Part shown: positions 22,909 to 33,588 of the stretch, piece by piece
Position numbering within the stretch: position 1 is the stretch's first letter
Layout: the number at the start of each line of letters is the position of its first letter
Source of the DNA: Pseudisothecium myosuroides
Taxonomy: Eukaryota; Streptophyta; Bryopsida; Hypnales; Lembophyllaceae
Length of the DNA: 64,000 nt
Direction of reading: 5' to 3'
Assembly (NCBI GenBank): GCA_951799445.1
Contig: OX637293.1
Location: 18,290,001-18,354,000, forward strand
Notes under the pieces: model-generated
Databases searched by the model: none
What the model was told of the DNA's origin: nothing
Seen by the model: the letters and a program-made list of their open reading frames with translations, nothing else
Program-made: the position numbers and the translations under genes

Positions 22909-23429
22909 ACCTAGAGGCCGAGCCAATTCCCCTTGAGGCTGATTGCACAAAATCCAACGGATGTGATTTGTTGAAAAAAAAATATTTATAAAATAAGTTT
23001 GTTCAATTGAAATCTGAAATTGGCCCCAAGGCCAAGAATTGGCCTCCCATTTTTAGTGCACCCAATGTAGCAAGTTCGGGCCATGTCAAATCATGTTTTT
23101 TTGAAGTAAAAATTCATTTGACCAAATTAGCCCGGCATTTAGGTGTAAAGGGGTCGGGGTTGATTTCAACGTTCGGTCCAATCACAAGTGAGGATTCTTA
23201 ACCTCTAATACATTAAATTGGCCCGGCCTCTAAGTGTAAAGCGGCCCTTACTAAACTAGAATTTGGGAAGCATGGTGCCAGAATGGATAGTCTGTGTTGT
23301 TGTAGTAGCTGCATAGAGACAAAAGTATACATGTATGTGCAACTCCTATTTTTGTTATTGATACTCAAAGCCATGAACATCATCTCTACCATGCAAATTG
23401 TTACACAGGGATCATTTGAAAATGCCTCT
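22909..23429. other. Spacer between E3 and the long inverted repeat
   Basis: No supported gene. The minus-strand frame 23213-23443 has no recognisable domain. Confidence 0.35.
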
Positions 23430-24511
23430 GGGTGATTGCACAAAACACCTATACTGTCTGGTTGCGTTTTTGCTTGGGACTGCTATAACTTTTGCTACAG
23501 CTTTTGATTTATAGGTTCAATGCCAAAACCAAAAAAATGCTTCCTAGATGTCCTGATTGTATTTGTATCCCTTATTTTTCAAAAATTAAAAAAAATCAAT
23601 TTATATTTAAAATTCAATTTTGTTAATTTGTCACACTTTGACGTTTAGGGGTTTTTAGTACTATTGAGCGGTTTAAATTAATGATTTTCAGTTGAAATTT
23701 CTATGGTATATTTCCCTAATAGGTAGACATCTTCTTGCCAAAGATCATTTAAAAATACATTATTTTATACCCTCCACAGTTGTGCAAGTAGGCCTCCCTT
23801 GCGCGCGCACTTGTGAACAATAGAAATAGTTTTCACTTCATTTTTTTGGTCAAATCTCATCACCAAGAAGTCCTCCCAAATATCTAGTTTTAGTTTTGTT
23901 CAAAATTGTTTTTTCTATTTTCTACAAATTAAAATGTCGAAGGGTGTATTTTCTGGAACAATTCTGCAAACTACTCTAGCGAAGAGGAAAATACACCCTT
24001 CGACATTTTAATTTGTAGAAAATAGAAAAAACAATTTTGAACAAAACTAAAAATTGGCCATGTGGGAGGACTTCTTGGTGATGAGATTTGACCAAAAAAA
24101 TGAAGTGAAAACTATTTCTACTGTTCACAAGTGCGCACGCAAGGGAGGCCTACTTGCACAACTGTGGAGGGTATAAAATAATGTATTTTTAAATGATCTT
24201 TGGCAAGAAGATGTCTACCTATTAGGGAAATATACCATAGAAATTTCAACTGAAAATCACTAATTTAAACTGCTCAATAGTACTAAAAACCCCTAAACGT
24301 CAAAGTGTGACAAATTAACAAAATTGAATTTTAAATATAAATTGATTTTTTTTAATTTTTGAAAAATAAGGGATACAAATACAATCAGGACATCTAGGAA
24401 GCATTTTTTTGGTTTTGGCATTGAACCTATAAATCAAAAGTTATAGCAAAAGTTATAGAGGTCCAAAAAAAAGACGCAACCAGACAGTACAGGTGTTTCG
24501 TGCAATCACCC
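23430..24511. repeat. 1.08-kb nearly perfect inverted repeat (foldback)
   Basis: The left arm (23430-23953) and right arm (23987-24511) are near-perfect reverse complements around a 33-nt loop (23954-23986, core CTGGAACAATTCTGC). Termini are GGGTGATTGCAC and GTGCAATCACCC. Pairing positions sum to the same value from loop to tip (within 1), so there is almost no net indel in over 510 bp. CCTCT occurs at 23425-23429 and 24511-24515 and may be a short target duplication. There is no ORF. A foldback transposon or a young hairpin-RNA locus are both possible. Confidence 0.9.
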
Positions 24512-24528
24512 CTCTAGATTTTTTGAAT

Positions 24529-24762
24529 GAAGCCCACTAAGTTGATCCAACCCAAAAAGCCATACGCTTTGACAATGAGCAATTCCGTGGGATCCCCCTG
24601 CATGCCATTTATCTCAACCAAGAGCAGTGAGATTGCTATCTCCAGAGAAGTTTTCATAATTTTGGTTGCGATGAGCTACATGACTTCCCATGCGGAGTTG
24701 CAACTTCGCAAAGCTTTGTCCGTGCGCCCCTGCTTTTTAATAACCTTGGCGCATGCATAGAG
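24529..24762 (-). pseudogene. Coding-like fragment with an in-frame stop
   Basis: The minus strand encodes KKQGRTDKALRSCNSAWEVM, a stop, then LIATKIMKTSLEIAISLLLV and EINGMQGDPTELL. The helical, Ala/Leu-patterned sequence is more protein-like than its AT-rich surroundings. I recognise no family with confidence; TPR-like helices are possible, which would fit with the fragment at 20769-21083. Confidence 0.3.
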
Positions 24763-25003
24763 AAGAAGACACTACAATTTTGTGCTACTAACCCCAGAAT
24801 TCTTCTCCAAGTACATCGCAATCATATTGCTTGTCTATGTTGTGGCATTTTTCTATGTAGCACTTGTAAATGCTTTTCTTTGCTATATTTGTTGCTTTTG
24901 TACTAATATATAGTGGCTACAACATTCATTTTTGTGAACTTGAAGACGTTGATAATGCTAAAGTGTTGTTGCCATCAACCTTCAATGAGTATGATTTTTT
25001 AAG

Positions 25004-25847
25004 TTAACCCCTAAAGGAAGGACTAAGGCCTTATTTTTGCCAAAAATGCTCAAAACTGCCATTTCTATAGCAAAAAAGTAAAAAAAACTGAAAAATATTT
25101 TTTTTTCACATCTAACCATAGGATCTTAAACCTAAATTACATGAAAATATGTGGAAAGAATTTCAAAATGTTTTACCACACAAATTGCAAGATATTTGCG
25201 TTTAAAGTAAAAAAAACAAGTTTTTTAGCACATTGTAGGACTAGATTTTTGAGTTTGAACATTTTTAATTTAAATTTTTTGCACTATGGAGTTTTGAGCA
25301 ATCTCACCATTTTTTGTTAAGTAGAAGTAGGTACAAGTTAGAAGGAAAATCTAAAATATTAATATCTTTTAGATGAATTTAAAATGCACTAATTCCAATG
25401 GTGAGATTGTTCTAGCAAGCTAGCTAAACCATTTAGAATTTTTTTTTGAAAATTGCAAAAATTGCAATTAGAAATGAATCCTACAAATTATTTTTTTCAA
25501 GAAGATGCTCTAATTGCCCAAAAAACAAGATTGTCCATAACTTTCTCATAACAAATCCAAATAAAATGAATCAAATCTTTCCAAATAGACAAAAATATAA
25601 TCTATGAGAAAAATCAAATTAAAAATTTGCAAATTTATTTTTGTTGCCCCCTCTTCCCTATTTTGAGCTTATTTGGGCATAACTTTTGTTCCCGGGCAAC
25701 AATTGAAAAAAAAGTATATTTCCACAAAGCTAATAAGCTTTTCTATCCTTAAAAAAGTTAAAAAAATTAGGACAAAATTTCAACCCGTAGGTTCCTACCC
25801 AAAATCCCATTTGTCCTCCAAAGGGACAATGGTCCTGTAGGGGTTAA
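25004..25847. mobile_element. TTAA-bounded element (copy E4)
   Basis: It starts TTAACCCCTAAAGGAAGG and ends GGTCCTGTAGGGGTTAA. At 844 bp it aligns along its length, in the same orientation, with E3 (for example the CTAACCxTAGGATCTTA and CCCGGGCA segments). No ORF. Confidence 0.8.
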
Positions 25848-27379
25848 TCCTTTAGTGCCTAAGAAGCCCGAATTGAGCCTCATAATTTTTTAAGCAATTT
25901 TGAAGAGTTTATTTGGGAATTTTTATTTATTTTAATAATTATTTATTTAAACTAATGCATGCAATTTTTTCCACTCAAGCTAATGATATAATAAAAAATT
26001 TCATTTAGATTGTCCTTTCTACAGTATGATCAATCAAAGTCCGCAACTTAAAATCATGAATTCTTAGTACGTAAAGAGTTGAGTATGGTTCAAAAATTTT
26101 GTGAAAATATTGCGCCAAAAAAATTCATAATTGTTTTTAAAGCAATATAGAATAGCTTTTGTTTTCAATTTCAAAAATTAAGTTATACCAAATTAAAAGG
26201 TGGATACAATTAGGAAATAGTATAATTAAATAATGCCAACAACTGCTCAATCCCTTTTTAATTATTCTATATTATAATGGAAACTTTAAGGAAATGCCTT
26301 TGGAAATGCCTCCAAAAAATTGAACTGTAAAGAGGTACAAAAGGAAGTGGTGAATGATGAAATGTAACTTAACCCTTAACAACTAAGCACTCAAATGACT
26401 ATTTTTTGGTTGCTACCCAACTCTAGGCAGATTTTTTGGGCAGAAAAAAACTTTATTTCAATTTTATTTTTTAAAAATTTTAAAGATTGGATTGTCTTTC
26501 AATATTTATATTCAAAACTAAGATTGCTACGGTCAAACAAAAATTATAATAGAAGTAGCACAAAAAATTTAGTATTAGCCTAGTGTTGAAAAATTTAATA
26601 TTTGGGGAAATTATTGGTATTCTCATTACTAGATCTTATGCATTTTTTCACAAATCAATAGAAACCACAATTTTGACCAATTAAAAAAAAATTCAAATGT
26701 TGAAGATAGATATTGTATTTTTGGTGAATTTTTGAAGTTATATCTTCAAAATTCATTTGAAGAGAATCTAAAAATAATTTTATAATTTTGACCATACAAA
26801 TATTTTCTACTTTTTGTGCTTCACGTTGTCTATTTTGATGCAAATTTCAAAAAAGTTATAAAATCTATATTTTATAACACATTTGTGTTTTGTCCAAAAC
26901 CCTCGGGCTTTTAGGGATTCAAGCCCTTAGTTAGTCATGATTTCAAGCCATTTTCCACTCTAAGCAGGCCCTTTTCAATGCTATATTTGTTGAATTCTTG
27001 TGAAATTTTTACTAGAGGTGTGTTAGTGCTATATTTGTTGGATTCCTATGAAATTCTTTTCTAAAGGTGTGTTTCACTATTGTCTTGATGCTGAAAAAGT
27101 TTCAGACCAATCTAATTTGTAGTTAAAAGTTATAAATCAAAAGGACATTTCTTTTGAGTTGTGGACAATTCAAGCAGCCATGATAGATAGGTCCAATTGG
27201 TCTGAAATTTTTTATACAGTCATATCCTCAACAAGCTTGGTAACATAATTCAAAAAAGTTGAAAATTGCATATGAGCACATGATTTAATTTTGACTTACA
27301 AGCCTTCAAAATGGGACTTTCCTTCTTTAGATAATGTTCAAAACCTATGATTCTATAATTATAATATATGATTCAATCT
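25848..27379. other. AT-rich spacer, no gene recognised
   Basis: The region has many homopolymer runs and no convincing frame. A short phrase around GTGCTATATTTGTTG recurs near 26980 and 27030. Confidence 0.4.
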
Positions 27380-27676
27380 TTAACCCTTTAAGGACCAAAG
27401 TCCCCTCAGGGGACTTCTGGAATTTGGGGCAGGCTCGTGTGACCTCAAATTTTGACCTGATTTTTTGAAACGTTTTTGAAGATAGGAAATGTTAGTAGCT
27501 TTCTAAAAATATAATTTTTTTTCCAATAGGTGCCCGGGAGCAAAAGTTATGCCACCCTAAGTCAAAAAAGTTGTTTGCCGGGCAAAAAATAAAATCACAA
27601 ATTTTATTTATTTATTTATTTATTTTTCTAAAAGATTATGTTTTTGTCTGTACATCTAAAGCTTTGATTCATTCTA

Positions 27677-28232
27677 TTTGGACTAATAATGAGAAAGTTA
27701 TGAACAATCTTGTTTTTTGGACAATCTAAGCATCTTCTTTAAAAACAACTTATAGAATTCACCCATTGTCGATCACAACCCATAGCCAACCTAAAGGGGG
27801 CACTATTTCCAACCAAGGTTAAAAACCTTGGAATGTTTTTTTTCAAAGTTGGGACTAATAAAAATATGACACATGTCCAAAGTAGTGAGGAAGAAAGTAG
27901 GAAAAAGTGAGCAGGAAAGTAGCTTTTTTAGATGATCGAAATTAGATGACTCTAGACATTGGTTATTAGTCTGGACAACTTTTTGACTCCCAAAATTCAT
28001 AGTAACTTCAATTTTGCAACTAAATTACAAAAATTTGGGAGTCCCCATATTTTTTATATTTCTACATGGGAAAAATTTCTTGAGCTTTAAATTGTTCATC
28101 ATTTGCTTAGAAATCCCTTAAGTGATTGGGTATGGGTACATTCACCTTATTTGGACTAATAATGAGAAAATTATGAACAATCTTGTTTTTAGGGCAATCT
28201 AAGCATCCTCAAAAAACACACTTATAGAATTC
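27677..28232. repeat. ~80-bp direct duplication flanking a ~390-bp insert inside E5
   Basis: The phrase beginning TTTGGACTAATAATGAGAAA and ending CTTATAGAATTCA stands at about 27677-27759 and again at 28149-28232. The DNA between (about 27810-28080) is the reverse complement of 61790-62045, so a dispersed repeat entered here, leaving a long duplication at the site. Confidence 0.7.
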
Positions 28233-28678
28233 ATTTTTGGATGCAATTTTCAAAAAATTTAAATTTTTTTTTAGACAATGTTCAGTTTGTTGGAAAGAAC
28301 ATTCTCACCGTTGGGATTATGGTGTTTCAATTCCATCTTAGAGTTATTAACGATTTAGTGTTTCTTTCAATTTTGGACCTACTTCTACTTTATAATTTTT
28401 TAATGAATGAAAATCAAGTGTTTTTTTCTGAATTTTTTTTTCCAACTCTCAACTCAAATGTCCAACATAAAAAAGGTTCCAAAAATGGTAATCAAAGTCA
28501 TCTAAAATTGCAGACTAGCACTCAAAAAAACTTTTTTTTTCAACTCTGAATGTTAATATCTTCCAATTCGTATGGTCAAACTTCATGAAATTTTTACCAT
28601 ATGATTTGAAACAAGTGAAGTACAAGATCCTATGGTTAGATTCTAAAAAAAATTGATTTAAGGAGTGATTGTAGAAGA

Positions 28679-28994
28679 CATTAGATGAGAAATCAGCCCT
28701 GTGAAGGGCTGTGTGTTCCCAGCCTATGGGAACTACCAAATTCAGGGTCGCGGCAGCTCGCTCATGTGGCCGAGCGATTGCCACGTCGAAAAAAAAATTA
28801 TTCTTTTTTCCAAAAAAAAAAATGAATTTTTTTTTTCTGTTTTTTTTTTAATTTCAAGAATGAATTTTTTTTTTTTTTGAATTTTTTTTGAATTTTTTTT
28901 GTCGAGAACAGCCGTTCCCTGAAATTGCGGGGGGGGACTGGCATCGGGAATAGGCCTGAAACGGCCCTCCTGACCCCCCAAAACTCATCTAATG
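28679..28994. mobile_element. CATTAG MITE, copy B
   Basis: Ends are CATTAGATGAGA and TCATCTAATG. The GCCACGTC box near 28778 and the GGGAAC phrases are shared with the copies at 19263 and 51414. Compared with E3 and E4, it sits inside the conserved CTGxCATTTCTxTAGC segment near the E5 terminus. Confidence 0.75.
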
Positions 28995-29051
28995 AATGGT
29001 AGTTTTCAGTGGTTTTGGAGCCAGAAAATGCCTTGGTCTTTTAGGGGTTAA

Positions 29052-29845
29052 TTGATAATTTTGTGATTTGAATTCAATAAAAAATTTATATGTTATTTTT
29101 GCCTTTCTGTCCGCAATATAAAATTCTTCATCACTTTTATCTCATTAATCCTAATAGAATGCATAATTCAAAACTTTCTAAAAGAATCTAATCTATGTAG
29201 AGAGATGAAATTAACTAATCTAAAAAAATGACTATTCTTAATTGTACATTTTGAAAATGAATGTAATAACTTTCTAGGCGGTATTGTGCTGCCCAAAGTT
29301 ACTAAGATTTCCATGCCATTTCACATTTGGGTTTATTTTGTCTATTATGTGTGGGCCATTTAGTTGATGCCTATATCCCCACTATTTGATTGCTTGACAT
29401 AAAACACAAGAGTGGTAGAAACATAAATTAACTATGGATTCTGTTGCAGACACTCAAAGAACTCGCTCTGAGAGTTTGCATATATAAACAACTTGAGAAT
29501 GAGTGAGTGACCAAGAAACTCAAGGTACCGAAGTGAGAGATGTGATTTGCGATAAACAACACAAATGCCTTGAAGACTTTTAGCAAACTAGATATGTGGG
29601 TCTTAGGGCGACTAAAGATTTCAAAGTTCTGATAAGTGAGATGCTATACTTTGTATAGGTCATCCATAGCTTATGATATTGATCTCAAAGACCAAATATT
29701 ACTTGATCTTTTTCATTTTGACCTCAAGTAATGGCCTATATACCCATGGAGAAACTTTTATACATAGAATTTAAGACCTATGATCCTAAGGGATTAGAAG
29801 CAACCATTTGCTTGAAAGCAAAGGGCCAATCACATAAGATTTATG
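29052..29845. other. Spacer, no gene recognised
   Basis: No domain-bearing frame, repeat or RNA structure that I can support. Confidence 0.35.
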
Positions 29846-30070
29846 TCAAGCATGGCAATAATGGCATGGGGCATGGTCCTCCATAAAACAAGATCCAAGC
29901 ATTTGGGAACACCCTTCCATATTCTCACTTAAATGGCACATGCCAACACTAACTTCCATAGCCACAATTTTCACATTGTTGTCATTTGAATCAAGACACT
30001 CTTCAAGTAGCTGGATCAGACTAGAACGTGAATTGAATGTGAAATTACTTCTTGAGCTCATTAGTACCAA
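29846..30070 (-). pseudogene. Possible armadillo-repeat gene fragment
   Basis: The minus frame contains SSLIQLLEECLDSNDNNVKI and VAMEVSVGMCHLSENMEG, which resembles one ARM repeat (Leu-rich helices, NxxVKxxA in the middle). Neither end continues into further repeats: upstream the frame closes at a TAA and downstream it becomes low-complexity. I treat it as a captured exon fragment; a chance frame is also possible. Confidence 0.3.
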
Positions 30071-31149
30071 GCAAACTACAAGAAATTCCTTTTCTATTTG
30101 CTGGATTCAAATGTGCATCTAGATTCTCACACTCAAAGACGCAAATAGAGACCGTCCTCAAGTTCGGTCACCCTTAAAACATGGAGTCGTTCTTCCCTGT
30201 TGTGGAGTACCATTTGTGGGATACATTCTGGCTTCGGGGCTGCGGAAAGGAGAGATGTGGATGGCACTGAAACGCAACCATGTGAAGATTACTTCGCGTT
30301 TGCGGCAAAGTGTAAGTGGTGGTGTATGTTACACGATAGTACGTGCAGACGCTACTGCATTTGCACGACGGGGGAGGGACTGCGGAGAGGACGGTGATAT
30401 ATGTGAATTGGACCAAGGTCGCCGAGTACGTTGGCGGGGAGCGTTGGCGTGATGAAGGAGCTGCAATCACAAATGATGGACATGGATGGTGAGCGGTACG
30501 ACACGGCGTTTGATAATACCACTAAAGAGTCTGTGCATGTTTTCTGTATGCTTGCAAGTTTGCGCCCTCGGAAATGAAGGTTCTTCTGTCCCTGAAACCT
30601 GATGACCTTCAAGTTCAGGAAAATCACTTTTTTACGACAACTGCGTGAGGCTAATAACTGATTACCTGGTGAGGCTTCAATTCGATTTCTCTATGCCACA
30701 AGTCGACAGCTGATTAGCGAGTGAGGCTTTGGATTAGCATACATATATTAGGAGATTCGTTGATGGAAATTTGAAGGGCGGAAAGAGCATACATATATTA
30801 GGAGATTCGTGGATGGAAATTTGAAGGGCGGAAGGATAGATAATCTGAAAGGCCATTTTAGACGGCCATGTCCGTTTTCTCCGCTTCTCCTGCACAAAAT
30901 GCAAGATCTAGTAACGTGATTCTGGTGACAAGATGAGGATAGATTCACAATGATGATTCGGATTGAATCTGCTGCGACCTTATATTCATTAGTCAATTTT
31001 TACAGGGAGCACTTGGACTTGTCACAACAATTCTCGAAGACCTGCGAGCTCACAGTTTACAATTTGAACTGCAATTCAAATATTAGCATCTATCTGAGAT
31101 AAACAATCTATGGTCAAAGATGAATTGCTAAGGACTTTGAGTCGGAATG
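30071..31149. other. GC-richer segment of unknown origin
   Basis: 30180-30640 has higher GC than its surroundings and looks gene-derived, but none of the three frames on either strand gives a recognisable domain. It could be part of the same captured material as the RRM pseudogene to the right. Confidence 0.35.
30736..30833. repeat. 50-bp tandem duplication (two units)
   Basis: AGCATACATATATTAGGAGA begins at 30736 and again at 30786. The two units differ at only one or two positions, so the duplication is recent. Confidence 0.9.
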
Positions 31150-31579
31150 CATGCAGTTAATGATAAACTACATCTCCCACGCCCACATAGAGCTTCAGTA
31201 TTGCATAGCGGACAAATTACGCCTGCTGTAAGGAAAATCTTCACCAAACCTACTCTGCATAAGAGATCTGTATGTGAGGGAGAAACTCTGAAATTCTTCA
31301 ATCCTTGGTGGGCTACAGTTCCTTGCATCTCGTCCCCATACTCGAGTAAAGCAATTCCTGATTTTGCCTCAATCATACGACCTTCAAGCCTGGGAACTGT
31401 CGAAACAAAGCCTGAACAGCATCGCCATTAGCGTCACAAGCCAAATTCTGCACAAACAGGATGTTGTTGAGTGGTGTCGGAACCTCACGCACCGTAGGTC
31501 TGGGAGCTTGAGACTGCTGCGAACTAAACGTTTTCAAACCGATACACGCAATACAGATTGTAAACAAATGAATCAACAA
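31150..31579 (-). pseudogene. U1A/U2B''-like RRM2 pseudogene fragment
   Basis: The minus strand reads SQAPRPTVREVPTPLNNILF, then [20 protein letters not shown] and PGLKVV; one frame away it continues [20 protein letters not shown] and [13 protein letters not shown]. This is the second RRM of the spliceosomal U1A/U2B'' proteins (RNP2 ILFVQNL; RNP1 region GIALLEY). A single-base frameshift separates the halves near 31376, and another shift precedes what would be the C-terminal QISYAE. RRM1 and the linker are absent, so this is a truncated, non-functional 3' fragment inside the 11-kb block. Confidence 0.75.
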
Positions 31580-31699
31580 GTGCGTTCCTGGAATATGATT
31601 GTACTAAGCAGATTTCAAAAGAACAAAGAAAGAGACAACGTACCTATTTCCATAAACATTTCAGTCACAGGTTTACATTTAGAGTGTCTCTCCAAACCT

Positions 31700-33273
31700 G
31701 TAGGTCTCTTGATCTAAGTTGTAGAGAGTAGATAAATGAACTCACATGACCAAGTACACCATAAGGGGGCAGTGAAGTCCTCAGCTTGTCGCTTCCTTTC
31801 AGTTGACAAATGTTCAGCACTAAGAGAATAAGTCCAGCTTGCAAGTTCCACATCAGTCAGGTAACATGAGCAAACATGGAGAAATGTTGCGCAACTAACA
31901 CGATTCTGAAGTAACAAAATCAAGAATGTGGAAGGAGAAAAAGAACTTTGCTTCTTCCTCAATTTCTTCGGAACTTACATTCCGTTGCCCTCTGTAATAG
32001 CGTCTGAAGGAGTCTTCGCATATTGTTTTTCTCCGTACGACAAATTGTCGTCGGGTCCTAATTGATAAATAGATCTTAAAACCAAGCAGCTGCGACCTTA
32101 AACAATTCTAGTCTATACAAGTTACAGAAAATGAAAAAAGCAAGAAAGTAAGCACGTGCGTATCTCTGCAAATGGCCAACTGAAACTGACGTTCAAACCA
32201 GTGCTGTAACAGTAAAACCAAACCACGTAACCAACCGACATTGCTTCAAGAGACTAGGCTACTCTTCCCGCAACCATCTCTCGCCTCGCCTGGCCCAAGA
32301 ACACGGAACCAAACGCAAGTGCGACAACAAGCTTTCCGCCTTTCCGTTCACATGTCGGTGCCGTCGGTGCCGACTACGTGAAGATCAAACACTCCACACT
32401 CAATATCGGCCCAATGATAACCTAAACCCTCACGAAAACCCTACCTGAATGACCGAATTCCAAGAAAAACAAGAAACCCTTTCGCACCACGCCAGAGTTC
32501 CACAAATATAGAGCTCCACTCTGCGATGCACGAGACATACCATACTTAATATATCCTGGTCGATATATCCAATTCAAAAGCTTCATTGGCAATCACACAG
32601 TCGTGCATGCGGAACTTGACCCAACTGCACAACAACCATAACATCAATTCAACATTGAAAGACCTTCAATTTCTCCGTTCTAATCTCAACGTCGGCAAGA
32701 CTAACCCTAAATTCCAGTGAAATCCCCCTCACGTACAGGTCAATATCCGACAATGGAACTGAAAAAAAAAGCACTCCACCGACAATCCTCTTCATACAAA
32801 AAGCCAACGCAACTCTTTTTTAGAAGACTGAAAGCAATTGCAAATCTACACCACGACAAGTGGCTCAAGCTGGAATGTTCAATGCGACAGGGTGATTTAT
32901 AAAACCACTCGCTCGACCATAAACAGCGAAGTGAATTGTCCTCCTATGATTAGCCTTCTCCTTTCTTCAGCCATTACAAAGTCCCATTCACAAAACACAA
33001 GATGGTGACCTGCACTTGGAAGGTGCCCTCAACAGCTTGGATACAGGGGGGACAATGGAAATGGCAAAGGGACTTAATTCTTGATTCAAAAACGCGTCAG
33101 CACTGTTTGGCGGAACGAGAGAACAGGTCACCAGGCCTTGCTTAAGAGTCGGTAAATAATAGATTGCCATCGCAATCCCTGTTCCCGTATGCGTATACAA
33201 AGCATACCAAAAAAAAAAAGTTGCTAGAAAACAATTCCAATTCATCAGTGCTCTTATCCACCCAAATCTGGAC
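31700..33273. other. Duplicated spacer without a supported gene
   Basis: Counterpart of 5500-8494 minus the LRR fragment. Frames here differ from those of copy 1, so no coding region is supported. Confidence 0.4.
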
Positions 33274-33588
33274 TCAGAAACCTAGCATTTTAAGGAGCTG
33301 GTTCATCCCCTGCCTTTCATCAACCGCCCGTTGGTGAGGTACGCCTTCCCATTTCTCATAGCTCACAATAACCGCATCGACTGGAAACGCACCTGGATGT
33401 TCTTCACACCGACCTCCAGTGTATGAGACGAGATATACTCCCTTCTCCTTTTCTAGCTCTCTTAATTTTCTGGCAGTCAGCATTGTAAGCTCGGAGATGC
33501 AACCGACCAGGCTCGACAACATCCAAGTCATTCCAATTTCAGACCCCACAAGCCTTTTACGATGGAGGAAAACTCGAAAGTCCAACAA
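33274..33588 (-). CDS. Small uncharacterised ORF upstream of kinase 2 (possible terminal exon)
   Basis: Paralogue of the ORF ending at 8495: MTWMLSSLVGCISEL, TARKLRELEKEKGVYLVSY, then EEHPGAFPVDAVIVSYEKWE and the same QLLKMLGF end. Here the frame is open 20 codons further upstream, to 33588, but homology starts at the MTWM at about 33531. Most differences between the copies change amino acids, so purifying selection is not evident. Function unknown. Confidence 0.4.
   Translation of the reverse strand: MLDFRVFLHRKRLVGSEIGMTWMLSSLVGCISELTMLTARKLRELEKEKGVYLVSYTGGRCEEHPGAFPVDAVIVSYEKWEGVPHQRAVDERQGMNQLLKMLGF

Larger units (their letters stand above)
27380..29051. mobile_element. TTAA-bounded element (copy E5, inverted), with two nested insertions
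   Basis: Ends are TTAACCCTTTAAGGACC and GGTCTTTTAGGGGTTAA. Internally it matches E3 in reverse complement (the CCCGGGAGCAAAAGTTATG segment near 27534). The 1672 bp exceed E3 by about 730 bp, explained by a CATTAG MITE (316 bp) and by about 390 bp at 27760-28148 flanked by a duplication of roughly 80 bp. Confidence 0.75.
20595..31662. other. 11-kb block interrupting copy 2
   Basis: This block has no counterpart in copy 1, where the flanking sequences are contiguous around 5455-5500. The same 37-bp sequence stands at both junctions (20558-20594 and 31663-31699). It holds three TTAA elements, a long inverted repeat, a MITE, and fragments of several host genes. A mixed-content insertion with a long terminal duplication does not fit one transposon; repair with filler DNA, or deletion in copy 1, are alternatives. 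Confidence 0.65.

Noticed and set aside
5455..31700. LTR retrotransposon as the explanation of the 11-kb block
   Set aside because: The terminal repeat is only 37 bp, there are no TG...CA ends, primer-binding site or reverse transcriptase/integrase frames inside.
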